Notes: generated from the letters alone by a model not told the origin. Shown: positions 12,161-25,400, numbered from the stretch's first letter. The stretch is 64,000 nt of DNA from Chamaea fasciata (GCA_029207755.1 JARCOQ010000006.1:22170890-22234889); one strand, 5' to 3'. A program made the numbers and translations.

Positions 12161-15100
12161 CAGGAAAACCAAGAATATTTTGGTTTGGGGGTAGAAAAGT
12201 TAACACTTAGAGTTTTATTTTAACTGTTGGTGTTTTTTCAGTTTACTGAAATGGAGGTTGCTTTAGAGTATGTGAACTACAATATAAGCTCATTAGAATC
12301 TGTGTACTGTCTATGGCGATTGTGGCTGGATTAAATAATTTTCAATCAATCAAGAAATCAATGCTGTTAGAAATTTAGTTATTATGTAAATTGTGGAGAA
12401 CTGAGAAGGCTGGCTACTTTTCATGGCTCTTCATACTATGCAACTCAATATACTTCCCTAGTCTCCTACTGTTGCAACCAAAGTATACAAAATAATATGC
12501 CTAGGACAGTGGGACTATTTTTCTATCTATTAATAATTATGTGAACAAAGAGCTGGGCTATAACTCTGTAAAATGATGCATACATGATTGCTTATTTTAT
12601 ATTACTCATTACTACAGTGTTCTAGTAGGCTACAGTAAATAACTAATCTAACATTGTCCCATGTAATGGAAATAGGCATTCATGGTATATATGTCTCCCA
12701 TATGGGAGAACTGATAAAATTATATAGCATATGGGGAATTGATAAAATTATAATTATGTTTTGATTTTAACCAGTCAAATGAGAGGTGGCATGTTCTGTT
12801 CATAGGTTTTCCTCAATACTTTCTAGACATTTTTTACTCTGTAACTTATCTATTATTGGAAGTAGAAGTGCTTAGTAGTTTGTAGGATTTTTTCCACTGT
12901 GAGGTAATGCTTCTTTACAAAGGAAATGAGACCGATCTTCAAATGAATTGTCTTTTTTCCCTATCTGACTGAGTTAATCATATAAGCTTTAAGATCAATA
13001 AGCACTTTAAGTATAGCTTTTAACTAATTGTATTTTAAAAATGTTTTTTTAAACTTTAAGAGGGTTTTTTTTTTTTTTCTTTCTGAGATCTGTGAGTGCT
13101 TATCACAAAGAATCAGCAGTAAGATGATAGAAAAGGGTGTAAAGTCCTTTCAGGACCATGTATCTAGTGCCAGGGGACATTAATGGCAATTTGATTTTCA
13201 CATGTTTTGCATCCCAGTGCTGGAAGATTTTTAAAACAAGGAGTCTTGCATAATTAGTATTTTATAGTTTATCCAGTCGTGTCAGGGTATGTGTGCATCT
13301 GCTGCTCTCCGCAGAGCCACCTCAGCATTCTGGAGAGCTCAGCTAAGTTATCCCTTAGCTTGGTGACACTGAAAAGACCAAAAGCTACTGCCTTACAAGG
13401 CGGAAAAAATAGAAGGTTTCCAGCTGTTTCAGCTACAGTCAAGACTTAGCTGATGATCTCAATGGCTTGACCTGTGTGTTTGTCATTGCACACTAGGAGC
13501 ATCCCCATTTATTTTGTGCTCTGTAATTTGCTTCTGCAGTTTCCTGGTTTGCTCTGCCTGTTTCCTGCTCTTCCTGCTCATTTCACAGCTTCCAGAAAAC
13601 CCTCATTACTAAACAGAATAAATGCATGGAACCTCTGATGTCTCTTTGTGGCAGTTCCCTGCTGTTGCTCATTTTCCATATGATCCTTGTGGGTTTTTTG
13701 CATCCAACTATTCAGATCAAAGTGACCTCCTCACAAGAGATCTTCATAAGTCTTGCTTGGACTTATCTGTAGATTCAGACTGTGTTTTTTCACTCATTTA
13801 TAGAGATCTGATAATTTGATTACAATTATATCACTCAGCAGCGTGCATTTCATCTTGGTCAAATGCAGACATATGATTATGCTTGAGTGGAATTAGTCAC
13901 AACCCATGGCAAAGTTCCTGACAGCTTTAAGCTTTATTTTGCTGTCTGTGGGAAGACAAAAAATACACAATCCAGCATAATGCTTGCCAATCCAAAGTTT
14001 GCTTATCAATGTTTTTGAAAGTGTTTGAAGTGGCACAGTGATTTCAGTCCAGATGTGCTCTTTGCATCAGATGACACTAATGTTTATGAATAGGTAGCAG
14101 TGGACCCTAAAGCTAGATTGTTTCTGTTATGCTGATTATGTATAGCCTTGGTTACCTTTACAGGATGATGGATTCCACATACTGTGAGTAGTATTTTCTC
14201 CAGTCCCTTGTTTGACTAAGGATTTCACTAAAGCCCTTCCACTCTGAATTTTCTGGAGCAAGTACTAAGAAATTATCCATTCTGTTCAAGGTAACTGACT
14301 GATCATCCCAGCATCTGCTATCACCCACAACTGCCTTCTAACAGGGCATAAGGAAAGCACAAACTATTTTCTCCAGATAGAACTTCTCAAATTAAAAAAA
14401 GAATGCCTAAATACTTTCTTGTTCAAAACAGACCCATGGGGAAGAATCTGAAGATAATGGTAGCCAATCAGGAAAGCTGCTTCAACCTTATGAGGTGTTT
14501 TATCCTCTAATACTCTCATGACCTCGCTCCAGCTGATGTAACCCTGCCTCTAGGATATTACTTGCCATGGGAAGATTTCAATTCTACGGTCTGCTGAGTG
14601 AACAACGTGGCCCATGTGCTCTTACACTTCTCTCCTACAGGTGTAGGTCACCTTTCCCTTCATAGATCTTGCTTTCCCTCAGTCCTCTTGCTGAGGTGCA
14701 ATTGAGCCTCAGCACATGGTAACCCTCTTATGCTCTGACACTGTTGGAAAGAGAAGGGATAGTGGGGAAGAGGAAGGGAGGAGGACAGATAGCCCATCAC
14801 CAACATGACTTTTCATTCCTAAGTGAGAAATCCTAATATCACTTGAATCAAAGCATTTTAGCAATTTCAAATTTTGTGGTGGAAAAGGCAATTATATGTA
14901 AGCTAAATGTACAGGAGATGTTGGAAAGGACTCTGCTGCTGAATTAGTGCCCAGCAGTCTGGTGAGGAACTGTTCTATCCTGTCTGCCACATGGGGAGTG
15001 AATTGCAAGTTATCTCTGGGCACCAGCCCAATGTCATAATTTTTCATATTTGCTACTGGTTAGCAAATAGCCAGAAAAATTCACTCACAGTACTAAGATT

Positions 15101-18100
15101 ATCCAAATCCGTGTAATTTCTGTTTCCACTGAGCATCTAGAAAGCACCAAGAAAGTCATCCCAGGTGCTTTGGTGAAAGGTGGATTTCATCTTTAGCATG
15201 GGCAGTAGGCTCCTATGCACTTTAACACAAAGGGAAAGCCACTACCAGTCTGTGGTTAGGTGTTGGGTCTTGCTGTTGTCTTTCATCAGGGGGCTGGTGC
15301 AGATCTGGTTTGGTGGAGTAGTTTGGTTTTATGATTAATATTTTATTTTTGTATTGAGAAAAAAGTTTGCTTATAATTTAGCCAAAAGTAACAAAGCTTA
15401 CTCTTTTCTTCACCACAGTATCTATTCAGAGGCCACTGAATTAGGCTTGATTGAGTCTTTGGATAGGATGAAATCCAGAGGATTCTTTACTCTTTTCCAT
15501 TGATGGATTCAGATAAATAACTTTTTGCATCTCACATTGTGTGAAGGTGCCATAAAAGTCTAGTGTTTCGTTAGACGTCTTTATTTTGGTATGATTTATT
15601 ACAGCTGCACCTAAGAACCAAAACATTATTACATTTTGAATTCACATCACAAATAGTACTCTTGCAGTAGTTTCTTTCTTTCTCTTCTTTCTCTGATAAA
15701 GTAGAAACCATCACACCTGGAAGGGGAAAGGATGAGACAATACTCAGGGAAATCCTAAAGAACAGTGAGAAATAAGTTATAAAGGGTAAAAATTGTGGAT
15801 GTTTTTAAACAAAGACCAAATATTGGAAAGGGATAATAAATGGCAGGCTTTTTTTTTTTTTCCTTGTATTCTTTTCACCTGAATTTATCAAGACCTTCTT
15901 GTGTACAGGAAGGAAGGAGATAAGTGAAAGTTGCAAATGAATGTGGACAGAGAGGATAATTCATGAGAGGAATAACTGCCAAAATATGTTTAAGTACAAT
16001 TCAGAAGAAAAAACTAAATGGGAATAGGATCTGCTTTAAAATCACCACTAGTTGTAACAACAGAGCAACAGAAGAGGCCAGTTCTCAGGTACCACAGCTG
16101 TGGCTATACCCTTAATGCAAGTTCTTGTGAGACATCATTCAGTGATGATGCACTGTGAACACACAAAAATATTTATGGCCATTAAACCTAGAGAAACTGT
16201 AATCAGAGGAAAATGAGCCAGAAATACTTCTTTTTTGAGTTGAAAGGTCAACTGCACCCTTCTTTCTTCTTAATATTTTCTTATGTCTCCCTTCTCTTTT
16301 TTTATCTCTTTCATTCTCCAGATTGCTTCTTTTAATGGAGAAAAGTTTGTTGGAGAAATAATAATAGGGATATTCGTGTATGTGTAAATTTATGTAGGAC
16401 ATCTGTAAAACAGAAAGTTCACCTTTCTGATGATGTGGCTTTGAAGTATTTTAATTGTTGCTATTTTGAAGACAGCCACAAATATCTTGCTAATACTTTC
16501 CATAACATGGAACAGCTTATAGGACTGAGGGGTTTGTTTTGATTTTTTAAGAGATCATACACTTGGATAAGATGGTGTCAAGTGCTACTTACTATTTATG
16601 TAGTACAGATGTTATTCCCTGGCCCTGAATTTTTCCATTTCCCCAAAATGGGTACGTAGTATTTTTGGAGAGACAGTTATCTACACAAGACAAACTTAAA
16701 ATACTAAAATACAGAGGTTCTCTTTTTAGAAATTTGAACATCCTGAAAACTGAATGCAGTTATTGTTCCCACTACATTACTAAATGCATCTTTTTTGGAA
16801 GGTAAACAACACAGTGACCTTTTCATTTTCACAGAAGAATTTCATGTATTACTAAATGTTTTTATAGCTGAACACTTAAGCTTCACATCCAGCTGTTTCC
16901 CAAATGCCAGTGTGTCCACTTCTCCTTCCTTCAGGGCCAGCATCTATCATCTCTGTTTAACAGATGAACTAAAGCAGAGAGAGCAGTTATCTAGCATGCC
17001 TGAAAGCCATGTTAACAGCAGAAACTGGAATTCATTCATTGTTACTCTATCTCGTAATTCAGTATCTTCACCGCCAGACCACTCTTCTTCCCAGTCCCAT
17101 AAAAGCATGTAGAAGTTTTCAGAGTGCATTTAAAATCATACAAATGTCACTATAACAACTAGATGCAACAGGTTTGAAGTTAAGTAGTGTGAGGTAACAC
17201 ACTGGAGATGGCTGTTTGAGCCAGTTGCAGACAGGGCGAGAAGCCAGATATCCTGACTGACATCAGTGTTGAATGTGGACTTGGGGGCAGATGTATGTAT
17301 TGCTAGTTTAAAATTGTGTAAGGATGTCAGTTGGGAAGGGGAAGCTGGAAAAAGTCCCAAGCTGGCTGGATCTCCTCAGAGAAAGGGGAAGAAATAATTA
17401 TTTAGAAGTAATATTGTTCACACTCAGTGTTAGAGAAATGAGGCTCTTGAGACTCTCATGCTACCACCAAATATAGTGGTGATAATGTGCTGTATAGTGG
17501 TTATGAGCAGCGCATAATGAGAAGCATTCTGCCTTGCTCCTGCCCTCAGTTACTTTCTGAAATAAAAGCAGACCTGGTTCTATACTTGAGATGGTATTAT
17601 TTCTAGAGTTCTTTCAGGTTCTGAGTTTAAGGCCCTGAGAACAGACGTTATTTTTTCATGTATGTGCTCTGTACATCATGAACAGTAGCAGCAGTGAAAA
17701 TTTCTCCATCTATCATGCCAGTAAGCCTTTAGAGACTGCTACCAGAATGGGTATCAATCATATTTAGTCACTGCTACCAGAATGGGTATCAGTCATATTT
17801 AGTCACTTATTTGGCTTACAGCTAAGAACACCTGTACAATTGACAGAGAGAACCACTGGCCATCTTTGTGAATTATCTTTAATCTGTAGAACTATTAAGA
17901 AAATGGAACTCTATATTCTCCTTTTATGGAGATCTGAAATGTGTTTAAGGTTTTCATTTCAGAAACTGTTGCTTAGGTAGAGCACGGGAAGAACCACTTC
18001 CGTGTTGCCCCCTCATCCCTCTGTGACCCATTACAGACATACAGCAGTGCTAGGGCACTCACCCGCACCACCACGTTAGGAGGTGATAGAGCTCTCTGGC

Positions 18101-18949
18101 AGCTCGCTGCCTTGTTTGCTTTGCATGAGCCAATCTCAGGGCTGCAAGGTCATGCAGTCTGAGGCAGGCACCAAAACTACCCGTTTTCTGCCTCAGTGAG
18201 CTGTGAGGTTGGCTCTGGTTCTCCCCAGCCCATGTGCAGGGATGTCACTCTTTCCCTTCTGTTTTCATTTAATAACTCAAACAACTGGAGCAGTGTCAGC
18301 TCTAACGCGGAGATCATTCCATTGGCTGTAATTGTGGAAGTGCAAGCATATGCAGGGCACTCTCACAGTGGAGCAGCTGTCTCAGTGAGTGTCTTTGGGC
18401 AAAACGAAGAGCTGCATTTGGCACTTCATCATCCAACTTTGACCAGTTGAATTTTATTGAGAAGTGCATAGCAGACCCCTATGCTTTCCTATTACAGTTG
18501 TGCAAATCTGGTTCTTCATGTTGTTTCTGTGAGGTGGTGGAAAATAAAAGGCTTTTTGTTTTGAGCCCAGTGGATTATTTCCTGTGAACTCCAAGCCTTT
18601 TTTTCCTTTCCTGGTTCTGTGCCCTTCCTCCAAACTCAGGAAAATTAGGTGTTTCAGGCAGCCCTACGGCCACTTAGAAAGCGAGGAGGGTGTTCACAGC
18701 CGGCTCAGCCGGAGCACCGACAGGAATGAGCATTCCTGGCTGAGTGGCAAGTAACATCCCTGGACCTGCCGGAAACATGTACACTACCGTCTGGCCTTCC
18801 ACAGAGGAGTCTGATTTCTGGAAGTTGAGCTGTTAGTGTGTGATGTCAAATGCCATTAGTTAACACGAATGGCAAGACAGACTGGAAGTGTAACATTTCA
18901 CAGTGGTTTCAAACAAATGATTTTTCGCTCGATCCTTTAAGGTTGGGAA
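12161..18949. other. TBC1D1 intron, mostly unique sequence
   Basis: No exon recognised. Landmarks are a 16-bp perfect palindrome at 12,694-12,709, poly-T runs near 13,064 and 15,849, and a 35-bp direct duplication at 17,735-17,804. GC content rises from about 18,650 toward the CpG island. Confidence 0.6.
17735..17804. repeat. 35-bp tandem duplication, two units
   Basis: The unit starting ACTGCTACCAGAATGGGTAT occurs at 17,735-17,769 and again at 17,770-17,804, with one visible difference (CAATC versus CAGTC). After the second unit the sequence diverges. Near identity implies a recent local duplication or a variable-number repeat. Confidence 0.9.
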
Positions 18950-19080
18950 TGGCTTCGATGCCGGCATGTTCTCAGAAAGTTTTAGTTACGGATGCCGTCG
19001 TCAGCGCTGAATTACGTGGCCGGGCAGCGCGAGGCGGCGGCCGACGGTTGTCTGCTTTGGCCGGGTGCGCTGCCGGGGGG

Positions 19081-19162
19081 CGAGCCCGCTCCCTTTCCGA
19101 GCACTCTCCCGAGCCTGCTCCCTTTCCGAGCACTCTCCTTTCCCGAGCCCGCTCCCTTCCCG
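19081..19162. repeat. 29-bp tandem repeat inside the CpG island
   Basis: Two nearly identical 29-bp units (19,081-19,109 and 19,110-19,138) start CGAGCC[C/T]GCTCCCTTTCC and end GAGCACTCTCC. A third partial unit lies at 19,144-19,162 after a 5-base spacer. The repeat is pyrimidine-rich on the + strand and lies upstream of the candidate first exon, so copy-number changes would alter promoter or 5' UTR sequence. Confidence 0.85.
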
Positions 19163-19436
19163 CAGCCGGGCGCGGGGAGTCCGCCGGAGGCGGAGCGCGG
19201 CGGGGGCGGGACGCGGCCGCGGCCCTTCCTTTCCTTCCCTTCCCGCCCCGCAGCCCCGCGGCTGCAGCCGGCGCCGCCACGGGCAGTGTCCCCGGCGCGG
19301 AGAGTCGCGGTGCCGGCGTTCGGGGACACTCCAGGAGGGCCGGTCCCCTCCCGGCGCATGAGGCGGTGGGAGCGGCGGGCGGGAGAGGCGGAGAGGAGCG
19401 GCTGGAGCCGGGAATCGCCGTGCCGGAGCCCCTAGG

Positions 19437-19466
19437 ATGTCACCATTGTTCAGCTGGGTGGCCAAG
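19437..19466 (+). CDS. TBC1D1: Candidate alternative first coding exon of TBC1D1 (10 codons)
   Basis: An ATG at 19,437 opens ten codons reading MSPLFSWVAK and stops at a strong donor, AAG|GTAGGC (gt at 19,467). The frame has an upstream stop (TGA 19,359-19,361) and no earlier ATG after it. The base at -3 is A, a fair Kozak context. The exon ends in phase 0, and the next recognised TBC1D1 exon (37,414) begins in phase 0, so the join reads MSPLFSWVAK-VPEIISS without a shift. The product would lack most of the first PTB domain but keep PTB2, the AMPK-type and AKT-type sites and, downstream of the window, the GAP domain. Seen: island, ATG, donor, matching phase. Inferred: that this exon is used. 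A non-coding first exon with translation starting later is an alternative. Confidence 0.5.
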
Positions 19467-22400
19467 GTAGGCGGCGCGGCGCCCGCCGCCCTCCGCGCTC
19501 GGGAAGTAAAGTCCAGCCTTGCAGATGTTCGCGTGTAATTTCAAGGCTAGTCGGTCGTCTCTGGGAAGGGAGCGGAGCCCTGCTGTATTGTTCAGCCAGG
19601 GAAAAGGAGTACTCAAAGTGACCAGTAAAGTCAACCTGCTGTCAGACGGCTTGGGTTTATTTAGGGGCTAAAAGCGAAGCTTCAGGTCTTGTTCTACGTT
19701 TTTGCGGGTCTGCCGAAGGGGAGAGCTGTAATTAAAACTGCTTAGAAGGCCTGATCTTAGTGCCTGTTGAAGTCTAACGCTACTTTTGCACTCTGGGGAA
19801 TGTGTAACAGCGCTCCCACTGTTTGTTTTGGAGTCTTTTTTTTTTTCCCCCATGGTTTTTGTCATGCTCTGAATTTATGCAGAACAATAACTTGGATTTT
19901 AGTTGGACACTTACGCGTTTAACTATGACAATGCGCGTGTCGTGCTGGCGTCTTCATCTGTGTGGCTAGGGCTTCAATAGGATTTTCCACTGTAACTGAA
20001 ATTACATGTGAATACAAAGCAGTAAAGATGGTTAAAGATCTCTGCAGTTGTGAGTTGATGTCTAAGAAAAATTCTAAAGTAACAGTCATTCTGAATTTAA
20101 AATGAGCTGCAAATGATATTCTGTGTCAAGGCACAATTTAACACGTAGAAGAAGACAAGGGTGTGAAAAAGCTGTATGGCAGTCAAGAATTGTGGGTTCC
20201 TCGAATAAATCAGTTGGGGAAAAAAAACCCTGTATCTTGAAATTAAACAAACGGCGTAGGCTTCTAGACAGACCACATAAAACCTGATTCAACCTTCTCT
20301 GTTGTCAGGTGTAAATGGTCAGTTGCCTAATTACTTCTGCATCCCTGTTCCTGACTATTTAACGGGTGAAATACCTACCCTCGGGTGATGCTAAGAGGGA
20401 AGTGCTTGATATGTGACTGTTGCCTTTGTTCAGGTTCTCAGATAGAAGGATTTGCTCCATTCTGCTTTGAATGGACTTTTAGACACACCCTGATAAACCG
20501 AAATGTGTCCTTCTCTCTTTCTACCTGCTTATTTTTCTCTGGGTGAAGACCTGTTGGGTGGAACACGTGTAGTTACCTCTCCTGTCACTCCTCAGGCTCT
20601 GTCATGCATAACATAAGACCCGGTTTCCTGTCTTATCTGAAGGAATGATTCCGGCTGATGCCCGTCCCGACTCTTATATATATGCCGGTCTCCTATACAT
20701 GTGGCTGCTGTCAAAGATGAGTGATGCCATTGAGTGCGGACTTTAAGGATGCCCCCAAGGGATGGCTCATTTCCTTCCCTTATTGTTCACTTGTCAGCTG
20801 GGCAAGGCAGCTGGTCGGAGAGGAGTTGGTGGAGGAGGAGGTCGGAACTTGCCCACCGAGAGTTCGCTCTGTTTTTAGACAAACAAGCTCTTGCACAAAC
20901 ACACTTCTAACTGCTTTCAGGAGTGCTTTCTGGGCTTTCAAAACTAATTATTTCAATGCTGGTACCTCACAACTACTTAGTTTTATTCTTTTGATGGCCA
21001 TTAATTGTCAGCACTAATTTGGGAAGGAAAGCAAGGCAGTGTACTTAGAAATATAAAATGAGGCTCGATAATAGAGAAAGCTTTCCTGCCTGCCAAAATC
21101 TGATCAGTAAAAATGTGGGAGCTGGTGCTGTGGGCTTTCAACACAAATGCAAGCCCTTCCAGTTTTTATGAGATGGTGGCCCATTCCAGAACAGGGAAGG
21201 ACTCTAGGATGGGGGGAGGAGGAAACTGTCCTCCTCCAACGAAAGCTGTCCCCTTGCACCTATTACTTAAAAATGAGTGACCCCCCACTTAAGTAAGTAA
21301 GTATTTTGTCTCACCAGGCCTGCAGATAGTCGCATGTGAAGCAAGTTACTCCCATGTGCTTTAAAATTGATTACCCTGGTGTTTGTATAAACATTACCTT
21401 TTAACATGTCTTGTTTACACATTTTACATGCAGTTTTACCCAGCTTGTCTCTTACCTACACACAGGCTCCTCAGGGCTGAGTTTTGTAGTGCTGCCAGGC
21501 TCAGCCATGGGGCCCATTCTGGGCTGGAGGGTAAAGCCCTACCTGAGTCTTGTATGAATTGATGTTGCCCCCATTGGCCATATGGATACTGGCTAAATCC
21601 CTGAATGATGGCTCTGTGGATAATGAAGTCTAAAGTACTGACTTGTTTTAGTCTCCTAAAATTATTTAAATAAAAAATAATAGTTATACGTGTTTATTCT
21701 GCATGGTTTGATACAGTTAGACAACTGACTTAAGGGAAATCTTTGACTAAGCACCTAAAAGAACTGTCTCTTGAAAGTGTAAACTATGTTTGCACTGTTC
21801 TGAGTAGAAAATACAGTTGCTTTTGTAGATACACAAAGACTATTCATATTCAGTTTAGATCTCTGAAGTAACTGTTACTAAAAATAATAATTTTGGGGGT
21901 TGAAAAATGTCAAAGCTTTCAATCTCAAAAAAAAGACATGCAGAGTTTTAGTGGTAAACTGCACATTATTAATTCATTAGTAGGAGATAATAATGCAGTT
22001 ACAAGTGTTAAAAGTAATTTTATTTCTGCTCCCATAATATTTAATACACATTTAGTTAAAAGAGAACACATTTAGTTAAAAGAGATTTGTCTTAGTTCTT
22101 TACAAATTTCTTAATGTTAAAATGCAAATTTCTCTTCAGAAGCAGCTTTACAGCAACCAGAATTAGAGAACTGGTTGCTGAAGGAATAGAAACAGTTCTT
22201 AGTTCAAGAAATTGTATAAATTGAAAATGTTGAATAAATGTGTCCCCAGATTCTCAGCAAGCTCTGAAACTGATACAGTTTTTCTTTCTAGTTACAAAAA
22301 AAAAAAAAAAAAAAAAAGGAGGTGCTGTATATGATTTAAAAGCTGTGTTAACTTCAACTTATTTGTCTGAAGGATTATAAACCAACAAGGAACCAGTAAA

Positions 22401-25400
22401 GAAAATAACTAAGATAAAATGCAAAGCAAAGTTATGCAATTAATTCAAGGTTTCTCCTATAATGATTTTGCTGGTAGGGATCAATCCCCCTTGAGCAGCT
22501 GCCTCCCACCTGTAGGACAGCAGGTGGGAAAGAGATTCTGAGGGGAGCTGAGAGTGATAGAGTGTGTTGCTGAAGCCTGAGGAACCTCCACTTATGTGCC
22601 ACCAGCACTGGAAGAAAAGGGTGGATTTATAATGTAGCTGTCCCCAGCTGGGCTGCCTCATGTTGGACCTTGAGTTGAGAAAGCCAATTGTTTGGATTCC
22701 TTCTCCTATGAATATCAGATTTTAGGGTGTGTTCACAATAGATGCTCTGAAATTCCCGACAGCAAAACAAGAAGTAAGTTTTAGTATGGTTTGGGGTTTT
22801 TTCGAGGATTTCTGATTCAAAAGGGCCTATGAGCTTTGCTCAGTTTGGGAAGCTCTCAAGCCATCAACAAAGCAAGTTTCTATCCTATTCAGTGCAGCAA
22901 GACATGGTTACTTGGCTTGTGCCATCAAACATTACTGAAGAAGTAATCATAATAATATTGTAAATGCTGCTAATATTTCTTGTATTCCGAATACAGCTTT
23001 ATATGCTCTGTTAGAATTGATCTTGCTGCTGTTTTGCCACCATTCCTACTATTTGCTATATAATAGAGTGCCTAGTAGACCTCTGGAGGAGCATGAGAGT
23101 ATGGGAGTAACAATATACTTCTTAGTTTAGGTCAGAAGCTACAAATGAAATTAATTTGCCTTCTGCAAAGGAATGAAGAGGATTGAGAGACTGAAAATCA
23201 GGATGGTCAAGAAATCCCCTCCTGCTTCTTTTTTTTTTCTCTCCTTTTTAAAAGTGTTTTGAAAGGATGATTTTGGCTTTTTTGCTGGTCTGTTCTAGGG
23301 TATATCAAACTCATTTTTGAGAATGTTTTGCTCCAGTTTAACTGATATGCCTCTTTCTTTTATTCCCCACAGCTTCCAGCAAAGTTGAGCACCTTTAGAC
23401 ATCTTTAATCCCTCAGTGAATGACTTACATTTTAGACAAACAAATCAAGTTTTGGTCTCTTCAGGAGGCCTCATAACCAAGCATTTTAAAACTGTCTAAA
23501 GCCAAAAAACTTACATGTTTGTTAAACCTGTCTTACTTCTAAGCCCATCTTACTTAAGATAAATTATTTGGGTAGGTAAGTGGTGGTGAAATTCTATGGG
23601 GTGCAAGTTTTGTTTGTGCTAGTGCATTTATCCCTGATAACCGTTATTGTAAAGGAATTTGAATACTTGCATACTGTATCAAGAATCAAGTAGTTAATAG
23701 TGAGCTAGTGCCAGGGAAGAATTGGGAATCGCTGAGGAGGGAAGGCTCAAAAGCCATAGTTTTGCTTGTGGAAGAATCTCCTTGAAGCCATTGACACTGT
23801 GGGTAGGGCTGAAAGGACAGACCCTCACTTGTCTCCCAGGCTGGATGCCAGCAACGTAGCAAAGAGAAAGTGCAGATTTTTGCCAGAGCTGTGTTTTGGT
23901 GCCCAAGCTTGAACAATGCCCTTGTCAGAGAACTCTACGTTTCTTCCCAGTGTGATTCTCCAGGTCAGTTTATGTTGATGTAAAATGTTGTTGCCAATTG
24001 ACAGCTTTCAGATAAATGCAGATTATCACGAAATACCAGGCAGTTCAAATGCACTGTTTTCTGTATGCCAGTCACTCCCCACCTTCCCCTGCAGGGGCCT
24101 GGGTGATGACTGAGGAATATGCGCTCAGCATTTGAAATGAAGTCAGTCCTGTGGTGAAACCCCTCAGTTACTCAGCAGTTAAGTTCCCTTTGGAACTATT
24201 TACTTTTATTCTTCATCCTTCTGTTTCTTTTTCTGCATGCCAGGCTCGACTTGCACCTGTTCTGCTTAGATGCTCCCTGTTTGATGGGAGAGGGCTGGAA
24301 TATAGTCGTTCAGATGGCATTTGTGTGGCTGTGCAGGTGTATTAGAGCAGTGTCCTCTGCATTTGTCAGGTACATTAGGGATGCTTAGTAAGGAGTAGAG
24401 CTTTCCACAGAGAAATTCCTGGCCATGTAGATTGCAGTTCAGCAAGGTTTTTCTCTTGAATCATTTATGCCTTTATGAATTAATTTCTCATGAGTATCTT
24501 CTTTCAGGTTCATGTTGACCTTCAGATTAAACAAGCCAAGCCTGACAAGGTAGCTGAGCTTGCTCTTTTGTACAGGTTCTGTCCTCTGCAATTCAAAACA
24601 ACTTTTAGCCTGTAGTCAAACACTGTTTGCTTTTCTTTGCTGAAGAGCACTCTGGAAGTTGGTGCTAGCTGTCTTCATGTGGTTAACTTGTTCTGAGCCA
24701 ACCAGTAGCAAAACTACTAGTAAATCCTGCAGGGTCAGGGAAAACCCCAGGTCGTATCAAAGGCGGATAATACAACTAAGGATTTGTTTGGATTTTTTTG
24801 CCACATATATACGTATGTGTGCAGCAGTGCAGTTTAACTTTATTTGCCTTACATTTGATGATTGAAAATACTGTTTCACATCATAGCCTTTTTTTGAAAG
24901 GCTACTGTAATGAAGTAGTCTTTTATGTGTACTAGAGGTGTTAACGAGAACACCAAAGCAGCAGTTCCACTCTGGGTCCCATAAATAGAAATATCCTTAG
25001 GGAAAAGTCAGGTAAAGAACCTCTTTTACAGTTTGTAACTTCCCATCATCCTGAATGTAGAAGCTGCAGAAACTTTTGCTTTAAGGGGTTATTGGAACTT
25101 TTCTACTGTGCCATCTAATAAAAGCTTTAAATGCTTTAAGAAGTCTTCTGAACCATTTTATTTTAAATTTGAAGGAGCTGTGGTTGTGTATGGTGTACAG
25201 AGGTTGACTAATGACTTAAAAAGTAAATCCTTAATGGAATTATTCAGTTATTATTTAATTAATGGAATTACAGCTTGGCTTTTTTTTTTTTTTTTTTTTT
25301 TATTAGAAGCCTTTACAGCTCAACTGTTAAAACTGAAATACTTTTGGGTGGCAGTGACTCAGAGGAAAAATATTCTCAGCCTCTGCTTTGCTAGTATTTT

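Larger units (their letters stand above)
18950..19520 (+). promoter_or_regulatory. TBC1D1: CpG-island promoter, candidate alternative TBC1D1 promoter
   Basis: This is the only strongly GC-rich, CpG-dense block in the window, against an AT-rich background. It contains many CG dinucleotides, a GC box (GGGGCGGG at 19,203-19,210), NotI-like GCGGCCGC at 19,213-19,220, and no TATA box in a convincing place. Such islands in birds nearly always mark promoters. Directly downstream, at 19,437, a short open frame ends in a canonical donor, so transcription on the + strand into TBC1D1 is the simplest reading. A bidirectional promoter with a non-coding RNA on the other strand cannot be excluded. Confidence 0.75.

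Noticed and set aside
11802..12206. Minus-strand open frame of 134 codons
   Set aside because: It overlaps the old interspersed repeat at 11,976-12,160, and its translation has no recognised family.
15441..15626. Minus-strand open frame near a possible small gene
   Set aside because: 60-codon chance frame with no start context or similarity.
18850..19470. Open frame of 206 codons over the CpG island
   Set aside because: It is GC-rich low-complexity translation (Ala, Arg, Gly, Pro), with overlapping equally long frames on both strands. Stop codons are rare in CpG islands, so such frames arise by chance.
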